This document shows, piece by piece, positions 23,501 through 34,485 of a stretch of 64,000 nt of DNA. The stretch is from Onchidella celtica (taxonomy: Eukaryota; Mollusca; Gastropoda; Systellommatophora; Onchidiidae): assembly GCA_963931925.1 (NCBI GenBank), contig OZ007570.1, forward strand, positions 40,295,968 to 40,359,967, given 5' to 3'. Made by a program: the position numbers and the translations under genes. Positions within the stretch are counted from its first letter, which is position 1. Every line of letters starts with the position of its first letter. The notes beneath the pieces are model-generated. The model did not search any database and was not told the DNA's origin. It saw nothing but the letters and a program-made list of their open reading frames with translations.

Positions 23501-24969
23501 CAGGCCGTGACAACACCAGTTATAAACGATGTGTCAACATATATTTCCGCTAAGCGAAAATGTTCAACTGAACCACCAAAAGTAATGCATGTCGCATCGC
23601 GATCCAGGAGTTGTGCAGGACGGACCAGCGATTCACGCACACCGACGGTCGTACAGCCTGAATCTCGCAATACGGATGCTCGTATGGCGTTTACTCGTCC
23701 CTCATACAATGTCAGCGCGCCTAGCTCGTGGAGGGCGGACATAACTGGAATAACTTTATTTACGGTTTCGGCGTTCCTAGTTCTGCTACCGCGGTTTTCG
23801 GTGAATGCTACAGAGCATGCATTTGCCGCATCTAGTCTAACTCTGCATTGTCTCCGAATGTGGCCATCGCCGCCACATCTATAACAGTGGATTTGAATAT
23901 CATCCCTTCGAGGTGTATCTCGATAAGGAGATGGGGGCGCTTGATAGTAGTTACGCGGTCCTCCGGTAGGGAAAGGACATGTGTATCGGGGTCCCCAGTC
24001 CCGAGAAAAATTACGGGGATTCGGTTGTCTCCTGTTAAACGGCGGCTCGGACCGTGGACGAACCTGCGGCGACTGTCGAAAGGGCTGTCGTGATTGTCTC
24101 GACGGTACCGGTGTCCTAGTAGCAACGCCGGCGTAACATGGTTCGCTCAATTTAGCTTTAGCTAACGATCGATTAGGGTGAGCCGCAGCGTACCGTTCCG
24201 CTATCGATGTTATCTCGACGGTAGTTTTGGGGGCTTGCTCCTTAAAATGCGCCACCAGGTCCGTGTGGCAGGACATATATATGTGGTCTTTAATTATTAA
24301 ATCATAAAGTTTCTTGTAGTTTCCCTCTTCCACACCGGCCAACTCAGTCCAACGGCTGAGCAGGTGGCGGAGGCGGTCCACGTAAGTGGAGAAATTCTCA
24401 GAAGCTTCCGGCTTGCAATCGCGGAAACGCTTATGAAATCCATCTTCCGTATGTTGGAAACGCTTTAATAGCGCGGTCTTTAGAATGTCATAGTCCCTAG
24501 CGTTATCAATAGTGAGGCTATGGAAAACTTCCAACGCTCTCCCTGTCAAAAGATTGGCGAGGCATGACGTGTACTCACCACGCTGCCATCCCGCGTAAAC
24601 GGCATGGAGTTCGAAGCGGTGGAGGTAGGAATCAATACGATCAACCTTATCATTAAAGGTTGGCAATTTAGGCTTCGTTTTATTATTGGAAGCAAATTCC
24701 GGAGCCCCGGTAGGCTGGGCTTGCTTCGCTTCCAACTGTTTCAAAGCGAGCTCATACACTCTTTGAGCCTGTTTCTCCGCGCGTTCCGCGGCTCTCTCGT
24801 CACGTTCCGCGGCTTTTTCTTGGCGTAATCTCTCCGCGGCCTTTTCTTCTCGTTCCGCAGCCTTTTCTTCACGTTCTTCTTTTAGCTACTGGTCAACCCA
24901 AGAAGCACGCTGAGCTTCCGGTATGCCAAATGATTGAGCGAGTTCCAAATATCTCTGTAGTTCGGCCAT
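20557..24969 (-). CDS. Gag-Pol polyprotein of a second Gmr1-like Gypsy retrotransposon (element 2), one nonsense codon in Gag
   Basis: The ATG at 24969 starts MAELQRYLELAQSFGIPEAQ, aligning with the start of element 1. A TAG at 24886-24888 (codon 28) interrupts it; the frame is then open to 20557, about 1440 residues. Domain order matches element 1: Lys/Glu-rich Gag N-terminus, Gag core, CCHC knuckle (CYRCGGDGHIRRQC), protease D-S-G, integrase zinc region and DDE core (VAVDIVGPL, LLSDRGPQF, CCERWN), HINMLKKYF tail, RT (FCIDYRKLN; YFDDI with the two Asp codons at 21349-21354) and RNase H (RTDTSDQG, ECLAIVYAVDAF, ETDHKPLLFL). Integrase lies before RT. It is clearly related to element 1 but diverged throughout, so it is a different family member rather than a recent duplicate. 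The stop codon is the only break I found. Confidence 0.93.
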
Positions 24970-26030
24970 GATATCGGTCGATAATGCGATATAATGTCCT
25001 AATCGAGGACAACTTATCAAAACTCTCTAACTTTATTCTCCCTGGAAGCAATGTATCAATTGCACTCTGCGGGTGTTCGTTCCTGCAGTATGAGCGAAAT
25101 AACGAAATTAACAACAAACAGTATGTCTTAGTCAACCAAGTAGTGGTTGAGCTATCCTAGTGATCACTTATCTCCTTCACGTATATCTCCTAATCCTCAA
25201 GCAGTCAGTCTACTGCTTCCGTGATTGGTCGTTAACTAACGATACCAATGTAATATTCCCAGTGTATCTTCTGTACACTCCTAGCAGCGTTCCCTCTGCT
25301 ATAAACCGGAATAAATCAATATTCACGATATTAACTTCCTTGGCTATACAAGCCTAACAACTGTAATATCCAGATTATCTCTCAACGTGCCATAGACACG
25401 TGATTTATCCCAGGCAATAATAGCAATAATGAGTATATAAATATAATACTGTAACACTATAATGGACAAGAATTACACAGAGTGACTAGACTAACAGAAA
25501 GAACAAACGACAACAGACCCGACTAACCTGAAACTATCTACAGATAGGTAAGAAAAGCACAGGAGAGACGTCTTCCTAAAAGTACGAGGAAGATAGAACG
25601 CTAACAATCTACACGAATAACAGGTCCCTACAGAACTATTCAAGGCAAAGCATACCTCACACCCGGTTTAAACCACCATCTAGATCGACTAGTCTGGCAA
25701 GAAAGGTAAGCTGAGTCTCGATCCCTTCCAACCTCCCGCGTATCTAATCTAAACACAAAAGAAAAAAAATAATGCCTGTCAAAAGTAGGGGAGCTGGAAC
25801 GACGAACCCCTCAAACGAAGACTAATACAGATGGTTCACTTAACTGGGTGAAATGGACTGGCTCTTTCCCTTGGTCCACAGCGCCGGTCTTGTCTTTTCC
25901 TGTTACTAGCTGTCAGTCCCTCGTAGTGGTCCCAGGATCAATGACGAGAGGACATGCCAGACATGTGGGGGAGAAACAAAAAAAAAATAGCAGTATACAA
26001 AACTATAAACTACAAAAAATGACATAACAG
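24970..26030 (-). other. Leader of Gypsy element 2
   Basis: About 1.1 kb between the Gag ATG and the repeat block next to the 5' LTR. No long frame on the - strand. Its length and position parallel the 1.4 kb leader of element 1. Confidence 0.6.
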
Positions 26031-26165
26031 TGGAGTCTAGAGTGGTATCCCTGCAGATGTTGACGGGGTCCTCTTCAGATGTCAGTTTAGATGCTAGTGG
26101 TGTCCTCTAGATGTCAGTGGGGTCCTCTCCAGATGTCAGTTTAGAGTGAGGATGTCCCCTCAAGA
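26031..26165 (-). repeat. Imperfect tandem repeats of the LTR-end/primer-site-like motif
   Basis: Read on the - strand, CTGACATCT followed by a GAGG-type purine stretch occurs about four times before the LTR: one directly at the LTR junction (TTGAGGGGACATCC) and others with GGAGAGGACCCC, AGAGGACACC and GAAGAGGACCCC. The first is where the primer-binding site should be. It resembles the GAGGGGACA core of element 1's site but lacks the initial TGG. Confidence 0.7.
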
Positions 26166-27409
26166 TGTCAGGAGCAGAGTTAGGGTCTTGGGGAGCATTC
26201 GACTGCACGAGAGGCAGCTAACTCACACTCGGACACAACCACACAAGAAACGTATTAAACAACTAGAGGATCTATATATGTCAGGCCGGTCAGGCCATGT
26301 TTTACATAAATATTAATAAACAAAACAAAAGACAATAGAGGTATATTCAAAGCAATAAATTCTAATTACTAACTTAATCTATGATATTCATGTAATTATG
26401 GTTCCTTATTGGATGTACTGCAATCAATAGCAAATAGGTATATTATACGAAACTAGATATCAATTTAAAGTGTCAGTTGAGTCGCCACTGGCCAGTCGCC
26501 AGGCAAACTCTCCCTAAATCATATGGGCTTGAATGTTAGGAGAGCCCAGAACGTTCCAAGCCTACAGAAGCACACTTCGGCTTGTAGGTAATTATGCAGT
26601 TGCAAAAAAAAAACTATTTATATATATGCACAATCATTATTCAATTGATCAACAATGTGCCATATTACTTCAATCATACTATGGAAATAATTCTATAACA
26701 CAGGCCACTCGTCGTCGAGTGCCAGCTGGGGTTTCCTTAGACTTCCTATGAGGCTGTGGTTCTCTCTCTATCTCTGATCTTCTATTATGCTTGAACAAAT
26801 AAGATATATTACCATTGGTCACGCCTACTGGTAGGCGCGAACATCAAAATAGCGCAGCGTGGGCTTTCAAAGGTCAGCCCACTCAGACCTTTCTTTCTAG
26901 AGCTCAGTCAGTCCGTTAGCAAGGACTTCTAGTCTTCAAATCACAGTTCAGGTACTGGCCAACCGGATATACATCACGACACGATGCTTCTGCTCGTCTG
27001 TATTCCATAAATCTGAACGTTACACGATGTTTTATACTATCTGGCTACCCAGCAGTGCTAGTCCGCTGGCCCAATTAGTTCAGCTATCTCATTGGTCGAA
27101 ACCTCCCACCATTTTAATTGTAGTAATACGTCTGCACTATTCTACCAGCCAGTTAACGTGCAAAAACTTGTCTAGTCATACTTAACAGTGTCAACTATCC
27201 CCACCTTGTTTCACCCCTACTCCATTACTTATTAATCACGAACATTAAAACCGACAAGCGTGACTCTAACAGTTTAACTTTACATTTATTTACTCACCAA
27301 CTATAATTCGCGAGGGCCGTTCAAGGCCACCAGCCAATTTCTCATGGCCCTGGTAAAACAACAACAACTCACTCTCTGCGTGAGTTTTAACAACATCCGA
27401 ATCATGACA
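26166..27409 (-). mobile_element. 5' LTR of Gypsy element 2 (1244 bp)
   Basis: Termini TGTCA...TGACA, about 99% identical to 18701-19947. The - strand TATAAAA box at 27030-27036 would drive the element. The flank AACAT at 27410-27414 completes the target duplication. Confidence 0.96.
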
Positions 27410-27513
27410 AACATACACTTGTTTTTCAATCTCAAATTCCGAAACGATTGAAGGAAAAAACAAATCCAGAAAGAGAAAACTCGAGGATCGAATTTGTAGC
27501 AAAATGAAAATCG

Positions 27514-27740
27514 GAGAAAGAACGGCGGTTGTTTTGCACATCTCCAAGGCGGTGAGAAAGAACGGCGGTTGTTTTGCACCTCTCCAAAGCGGTGAGAAAG
27601 AATGCGGCCAACAACGACGTTGTTTTGCACCTCTCCAAAGCGGTGAGAAAGAACGGCGGTTGTTTTGCACCTCTCCAAAGCGGTGAGAAAGAACGGCGGT
27701 TGTTTTGCACCTCTCCAAAGCGGTGAGAAAGAACGCGGCC
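27514..27740. repeat. 40-bp tandem satellite, five copies plus partial
   Basis: The unit GAGAAAGAACGGCGGTTGTT...CCAAAGCGGT repeats head to tail. The third copy has its middle replaced by a longer variant (about 27600-27625). Frames across it on both strands are repeat translation. It lies about 100 bp from the Gypsy element 2 junction. Confidence 0.95.
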
Positions 27741-28230
27741 TTAAATTTTACGTATGACACCAGCCAGAAAAGTGCCGCAGAACTCGGGAAACCTCAGCTA
27801 CTTATTAACCCTACTGAATTCCACATGTTTTGTGTTCAGATCACTTTCTTTTTCATCTAATAAATGATTTATCCCAAATAAATGAGATACGTGTCAGTAT
27901 AATTCCCCGTTCCCTTAATTATTTCAAATCAGATTTCAAAGTTTCAGTTTTTTGTTTTTTTTAGACAAGGCAACCTTACACTACAGGGTTAAAGTGATAA
28001 TGAAAAAAAAAAAAAAAACATCTACCCATACAGCATTATTGAGTCATGAGCCACAGCCATGTATAATAATGGCGTCAAACAAAGCGTTAAGTGCCTACGT
28101 CAGGCACGAGCAACCATCCATTATAATAATATGGGTCAGATCTGACACTTGTGAGGATGCAGCCGGTACTCTCACCTCAAATGAAAGCTCTTAGCCTATT
28201 ACATGATATTATGTTTCCAGGCAGCACACT
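27741..28230. other. Unassigned non-coding stretch
   Basis: AT-rich, with an A-run near 28002-28018. No gene or repeat recognised. Confidence 0.4.
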
Positions 28231-28239
28231 TACGTCAGT

Positions 28240-28325
28240 CCGACTTATATGTATGTAGGATTTCCGTCGGATTGATAGGATTACCAGAGCAGCGGGTTCC
28301 ATACATCAAACCAACGTCGGCCTGA
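28240..28325 (+). repeat. Arm of a dispersed inverted-repeat pair (partner 31660-31790)
   Basis: GTAGGATTTCCGTCGGATTG...TAGGATTACC then CGGGTT...CATACATCAAA matches, reversed, 31660-31790, where the complement reads GTAGATTTTCGTCGGATTGG, TAGGATTACC, CGGGTTACG, CTACATCAAA. Confidence 0.65.
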
Positions 28326-28689
28326 TCAAAGATTGTAGAAATAACAAGATGGTTCACTTGCCGCCGAATGCGACATCGGATATCAATGGGAGAGGCCCGA
28401 GCAAGCGCGGTAGAACGGTAGCTAAGTAGAGGGGTGACATGGGGTTTTCATTGCAGTTTGTGTACAACTTGCTTATTTCAACAATATAAACCGAAAAATC
28501 TAGAAATTTACAATGTCATTGGTGTTCAGCTGTGAATTGCAACTGTAACAAAAACAGTAGATCTGATCTATCTTTCTACCGTCTCCTTAAAACAGACCTG
28601 TACGGTTTCCTCTCTTATTTATAGTACCATATAATGATAAGATTTGACTAAACAACAAGGCCGAAACAAGCATTTTTAATACTCCCATT

Positions 28690-29140
28690 TGATGAAATGA
28701 ATGTACAATTCAGTTGTTCAGTGACAATATACCTTATCAATCTTTTACTTAGTTACTGAAGTTCTGTACCAATCTAAAACTTAGCTGTTGAATGAGAATG
28801 TACTTTACTTAATTAAGAATATACTTTACCAATCTATATCTTAGTCGATGGATTGAGAATTTACTTTATCAATATGTAACTCAGGTACCAAATGTGTTCG
28901 TCAATGAATGAGAATGTACTTCACCAATCTATAACTTAGTTAATTAATGAGAATGCACTTCACCAATCTATAACTTAGTTAATTAATGAGAATGCACTTT
29001 ATCAATTAAACTCCGTTGTTGAATAAGATCATTAAGAATTTACTTCAACAATCTATACTTATTTTAGTCAATGAATGAGAATGTACAATACCAATCTATA
29101 TTTTGAGTTTAAATGAATAAGAATGTACTTTACTGTCTGT
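28690..29140. repeat. Degenerate ~40-bp minisatellite
   Basis: Variants of AATGAGAATGTACTTTACCA followed by ATCTATAACTTAGTTAAT recur about ten times; two adjacent units near 28930-29000 are almost identical. Spacing varies between about 35 and 50 bp. Confidence 0.85.
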
Positions 29141-30548
29141 ACTTTCTCTCACCTCCATCTCTGAGATATTATTGTTTCGTTCACAAAATGCCCTGCAATA
29201 AATGCATTTCTTTCATACTGTCATTTTAATTGCTGTTTTAAAAGTAAAAGGGCGTAATGTTTGTTTATATTATAAGCCCAACAATCTTACCAATCAACAA
29301 TTGTTGCAGAGAAGATTTGGAATGGTTATTGGTAGATGCTTTCTTTATCTAAAGGAAACGCGTCATGTAAAAAAAAAACTTTTAGACATCTTTTCTAATT
29401 AAGACCAAAACAACACAAATATTTAGGTCAGATGCTTGAAATATGAAAATATAAAAATAATTTACAATTGAGCACGTAGCAGTCTTGATTATTTTTGGTT
29501 TGTGACAGTCATTATGTCCTATATTCTGCAGCAATTCTTCGACTATTTTCTATTAACTTTCCCTTTACCGCCGACTACCTGGGTATTGTTTACCGCGCTT
29601 CCTAGCTAGCAAGACGGTTCGCACCGATGTCGCTTGACGCTAGTGCTAAAGTAACGGGGAGCGCACGAAGTGAAGCTTCTTGTTACTTCTACATTCTTTG
29701 GCCTGATGTAATTAGCGAATCTACGTGGGAAAGATGTCATTCGCATATTATATAATATGCAAACTTGACGTCAATCATGCGCATCTGATTTGCATTGAGA
29801 TGCCGACTGCGTTATATACCACATTATTATGTTGTTGTTGTTTTTTTTGGGGGGGGGGGTGGGGGGTGCGCGATCAGTGGCCGACGTTTACAGTAATTTT
29901 AAGCCAATCTCGGAAGAGAGGGTGGGGGGATTTCTTTGCTTGGCGAGCGAAATGCTGCTCATATCTGGCCCAGGTTAAAATGTGACCACGAAATGCATGA
30001 CCATCGTGCTAAATTATTCCATAACACCAGCACGATCAAAGAATAGAACGAATGATATGGCTATTATCATCCTCCATAGTCTTGCAAAACACAGGTAACA
30101 TTCATGACATGGTCGACACAAAACCAAGCGTACACAGTAGCATAGGCCAAACTAGCTGTTGGTAGCATGCTGTCAATGAGAAAATTGCGCCGAATGTTCC
30201 ATAATTCTGTACAGGTAGGCTACAACCAGAGAATATGTATGTATAAATACTATAAACAGGTTTCAATATTGGTAGATTTTCACCGCGAGACACGGGAGGC
30301 GCCGCGAAACCATTGTTAGCATGGAGGGGAAATTAGGTCGCTGCGGTAAGCAATACCCGTTTGTGCATTTCCACGGGGCATAAGAGCTTACAAACGGCTC
30401 TAAATAGTTTCAATCAGCCCAAAAATATGGAACAAACCATAGTAAAGAGATATGCACTCTATCTTTGGTGAAGGCGGTCTCTTTCAATTCTTGTTTACCG
30501 CAGCTACCTAGTTTCGTGACCTGGAGGATGTGAGATTTGTCTATCTAT
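29141..30548. other. Unassigned non-coding stretch
   Basis: No frame with recognisable similarity. Contains a long G-rich run at about 29847-29870. Confidence 0.4.
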
Positions 30549-30560
30549 ACATACTCTCTG
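30549..30560. repeat. Target-site duplication ACATACTCTCTG (left)
   Basis: The 12-mer is repeated exactly at 31577-31588, bracketing the non-LTR insertion and its ATT tail. Confidence 0.93.
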
Positions 30561-31428
30561 TGACAACTTTGGCCTCACAATAAGCACAAAGAAGACGGAA
30601 GTGCTCCATCAGCCTACTCCAGACGACAAGTATCCTGTGACCCCAAATATCAAAGTCCATGACAGTCTTCTGAAGGTGTCGGAGAACTTCACCTATCTTG
30701 GCAGTACACTGTCTTCCGCGGCTCGTGTTGATACTGAAATTCTCTCAAGAATCAGCAAAGCCAGCTCTGCATTTGGCAGGCTTCGAAAGAGAGTATGGGA
30801 TGTCGCCGGCATTCGCACAGACACTAAGCTGAAAGTGTACAATGCTGTGGTCCTTCCCACCCTACTCTATGGGGCTGAAACCTGGACAGTGTACCAATCG
30901 CATGCCAGAAAGCTAAATCACTTTCATCTGGCCTGCCTTAGAAAGATCCTAAGGATCAAATGGCAGGATAAAATTCCAGACACTGAGGTCCTCAATCGTG
31001 CCAAGGAATTGAGCATCTTCTGCCACCTGAAAAAAATTCAGCTACGTTGGGCAGGACATGTTGTCAGAATGCCCGACTCCAGACTCCCTAAGCAAATCTT
31101 CTTCTCTGAGCTCTCCAATGGAACGAGGAATGTTGGGGCCCCAAAGAGACGTTACAAAGACACTCTCAAGCAATCACTGAAGGCCTTTGCCATTGATGTG
31201 AGTGAGTGGGAAAAGCTCTCGCTTGATCGTGCAAATTGGAGGGCGGCCCTTACCAGAGGCAGCAAAGCATGGGAAGCTGACAGAGTCCAGCAGGCTATCA
31301 AAAAAAGAGAACGGCGCAAGAAAAGGCCCAGTGGTACTGAACCAACGGAGCACTCTTGTCATTTATGCGGAAGGGTCTGCAGGGCAAAAATAGGACTTAT
31401 CAGTCACATGAGAAGCCATAAGTCATGA
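30561..31428 (+). pseudogene. 5'-truncated non-LTR retrotransposon: end of the ORF2 reverse transcriptase region and C-terminal zinc finger
   Basis: The frame is open from the target-site junction to a stop at 31426-31428, about 289 residues. It begins near the end of the RT domain (NFGLTISTKKTEVL), continues through the region typical of LINE ORF2 thumb and C-terminal segments (NFTYLGSTLS, LLYGAETWT, LRWAGHVVRM), and ends with a C2H2-like finger (CHLCGRVC...HMRSH). 5' truncation with an intact downstream frame, a short ATT-repeat tail and a 12-bp duplication indicates one target-primed insertion that is not very old. The clade (for example within the RTE, CR1 or I groups) is not decided from this fragment. 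Confidence 0.9.
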
Positions 31429-31576
31429 AAGAACAGTCTTTCCATTCTGTCCTCTGTGTCCTTTAGTTCTCTTTATTGTCCATGTGTTGAAATTCTCAAC
31501 AATTTCTGTTCTTTATTCCTCTGGTGTTGTTAAGGTCATCATCATACCTGATGGACGAACTATTATTATTATTATT
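31429..31576 (+). mobile_element. 3' UTR and (ATT)n tail of the non-LTR insertion
   Basis: Short 3' UTR ending in five to six ATT repeats (31560-31576), directly followed by the target duplication. Confidence 0.85.
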
Positions 31577-31659
31577 ACATACTCTCTGATATAACCAAGC
31601 CAGTAACCCTATGGAAATGCGAAGCATGGGATTGACACCAAGTTTGCACAAAGGAATGA

Positions 31660-31790
31660 CATCGCTTTTACATAGATCCGCTGGTTACGACATCCCGCCA
31701 ATGCCGCTTTGATGTAGCGTAACCCGCCCCCCTCCCCCATGGTAATCCTACCAATCCGACGAAAATCTACGTTGAATTGAGGTAGGGTTC
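31660..31790 (-). repeat. Partner arm of the inverted repeat at 28240-28325
   Basis: On the - strand it reads CGGGTTACGCTACATCAAA and GTAGATTTTCGTCGGATTGG, matching the left partner with scattered differences. A C-rich run lies at 31723-31738. Confidence 0.65.
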
Positions 31791-31799
31791 TTGGTTGGG

Positions 31800-33478
31800 A
31801 AGAGATACATGTAACTAACATTAATTTTGCATTGCTGGCCAGCCCAAATATAAAAAAGTTTTACATTGTAATTTTCTCCGAAAGGACAAAAAAAAAAAAA
31901 GAGGAAGTTAATTTAGTTAGTCTGAAGTCCACTGATGAAAAGCGTAACCATCAACCATAGTGACATTAAGTCATTGGACCAGTAGATTTATGACTGTCAT
32001 AGCCTAAACACCGCCGACATCAAATATATGCATTAAGCTTTCATCACCGTTCCCTAAGACTGAAAATCGATGTTTTTATATGTTCAACATCAATTAAAAA
32101 CCGCATCGAACGATCTTGGTTATATAGACCCTTCGGCCGAAAAATGATCGAATAGTAAACCTTCTAAAACACAGCGCAGCTGTGCTAAAATAAAACAGTT
32201 TTTTGGATCTCTTGAAAAGTAATTAAAACCAATAATTATACTACAACTTCAAGGAACGGTGATTTTTTTGTGTGCTCTTTTTGTGTATTACGATCCCACA
32301 AAGCCACAGTCAGCCTTTTGCCCCTCTCCCTCTCTCTCTCCTATCACATACACATATCTATCTCATAATACAAAACGAATATTGCGCAAAATCTCTAATC
32401 CCCCCCCCCCCCCACCCGGACGTCCACATTACGAAACACAAAGTCAGCCAACCATAAACATAATGATAATAATAGCAATACATTCTGTTTTCATTCATTG
32501 ATCAATTTCGTCATGCTGCATACAATTTACTAGCCACCAATCTGCCCACCCTCATTACACCCAGTTGTAGCGTAGCCAATCAGGATGTTGACACACACCA
32601 GAGTGATAGTTTCCCTCTTCATCGTTTCGAAGAGAGTTGTCTTTCCGTGGGAAGGCGAGAATTCCTGGAAATGGCCCAGTTCTTGGCAAAGCGAAACTGT
32701 CGTTTGTCCACCACAGGGACAGTAACGCTGGTAGAAAACCACATCAAACCTTCTGAGCGCATGCACTGGAACACTGGACATACCACCTGCTAATATTCCA
32801 CGGTAAGTACAATATTTTCCCATTTTTGTTTTAATTCCAGTAAGTGTCGTGATCTAATAATTTCATTATTGAGTGCCAATAGTTAAGATCCTTTTAGTTT
32901 TTACATGTACTACGATTTTTGTATCATTTTTTTTCTTTTTACTTCGCGCCTTCTCAGAATGACTGTTATGTGCGAACCGTCTTTGAAGTAAGATATGAAC
33001 GCTGTCTTAATTCAGTTTCGATGTACCGTATGCAAAAAAATATTTCCCTGTCAATTTACTATCACCATGTGGATTGTTTGCATAGGATCAAGAGCGATAG
33101 TTCTTACAATAAATAAGTCGGGCCAGCAATTTTTCGGATCTATCTTAATCAGAGGATCCAATGCTTGTAGATCTAGCTTATATGTATATTATACATGTAT
33201 GACTAATTTTGTTTTTTATCACTGATTTTTTTTTTACCATTAGTTATCCCGATTTAAAATGCTGGTTTTATTAAATTTTTAATGGGTCGTCATTTATCAT
33301 CTTTTCAATATCGTTATCGCTTATGTAGATCAGCATTTTTATAGCTGTGAACATAGATGTGGCAATGCATATTATTATTTAAGATAAGGAAGTTTAATTA
33401 AATTGAAACAGATTTTTATACCACGGATAATCTTAGTACTGGTATTCTTTGTAAGTGTCTAGTTTTCAATTGCTTGTT
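31800..33478. other. Unassigned stretch with a possible small exon near 32590-32810
   Basis: Between 32530 and 32823 base composition is less AT-biased than its surroundings and both strands hold short open frames: a 97-codon - strand frame and, on the + strand, a frame ending MHWNTGHTTC before a CGGTAAGTAC-like donor at about 32811. I recognise no protein in either. A poly(C) run lies at 32400-32413. Otherwise nothing is seen. Confidence 0.3.
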
Positions 33479-33479
33479 T

Positions 33480-33541
33480 TGTTGATGTAGGGCATACAAA
33501 ATGCTGCTTTTGTTGATGTAGGGCATACAAAATGCTGCTTG
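33480..33541 (+). repeat. Two-copy tandem repeat of a 31-bp unit
   Basis: TGTTGATGTAGGGCATACAA plus AATGCTGCTTT occurs twice without interruption. Confidence 0.93.
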
Positions 33542-34114
33542 GGTTGCACACTTCAACTTACTGAAGGACCACAACGTTATTAACCCTTTATCCCCACGAA
33601 ATTTGTTTTAGAAATTTTAGTACATCTTATGCTTAGACAGGATAGTGCAATCAGGGACATGTGTTGTATAATCATCGTCTTATCCAAGAACGTTATCCAT
33701 GCCGTTTAACTTCACCCCAACCATTCCTGGGTACATTCGTTGTTGCCATAGCACCATGTTGTGTCCCTATAGTCTACTCTGGCCAGTGCAAATCAGCCCC
33801 GGGCCGAGCGTAGACCAGTGAGCCAATCATCACACAGATTTCAATGAATGATAATGCATGTCCCAATTAATGTTATCAGATTCCAAGCAGTATGAAAATC
33901 CTTCTAAAAAGCGTTAAAGACCTCTACATCACTAGGACTAGGACAAGTAAATTGTCAATTATGTAGCATGCAATAGTTTCCTTCAACAGGCCATTAAACA
34001 CGCGTAATTATTAATGTAACAGTCTCATATAAAGCCATCATCTGCCATAGTAGAATTCAAGTTTTTATGCTGTATCTAAATCTGTCTCTTGGTCCTTCAG
34101 CGATGACATCATAA

Positions 34115-34485
34115 CGTGAATGAATGGGGTCTCAAGGTTTCTCCACCTGTGACGTAACAGCTGAAATGTTGAACGTCCTGAATCAAGGTTTCTCCACCCA
34201 AGTACCGATATTATATACCGTGTTGGTTGATACTCGATTAGGGTGAGGGTATGTGGCCACATATAACTATTGAAAAATAGTTTACAATATGTGACGATCC
34301 CCAGCCCGTAACAGAGAGAAATTTTTTTGTATTCATTCACATTCACTTACTCATTCATGAGATATAATAAATATTCGATACGATGGTTTGGGTGGAGAAA
34401 CCTTACACTCTTACAGTATTTTTGATGACGCAACCGAGAACAATGGACGGGTGGAGAAACCGTATGCACCCGAATGAATGGTGTT
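34115..34485. repeat. Palindromic element with two GGTTTCTCCACC motifs per arm
   Basis: GGTTTCTCCACC occurs at 34136-34147 and 34187-34198; its complement GGGTGGAGAAACC lies at 34390-34402 and 34449-34461. Arm ends also pair (GAATGAATGG at the left, CGAATGAATGG at the right on + reading inward). The arrangement suggests a small non-autonomous element or a foldback structure. Confidence 0.6.

Noticed and set aside
27290-27760. - strand frames over the 40-bp satellite
   Set aside because: The 40-bp unit is not a multiple of three, so frames cycle through it; the peptide repeats are artefacts.
27514-29140. CRISPR-like arrays
   Set aside because: Repeats are contiguous tandem units without distinct spacers, and the genome is eukaryotic.
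32530-32823. 97-codon - strand frame
   Set aside because: No similarity recognised and the opposite strand is equally open; kept only as a possible small exon region.
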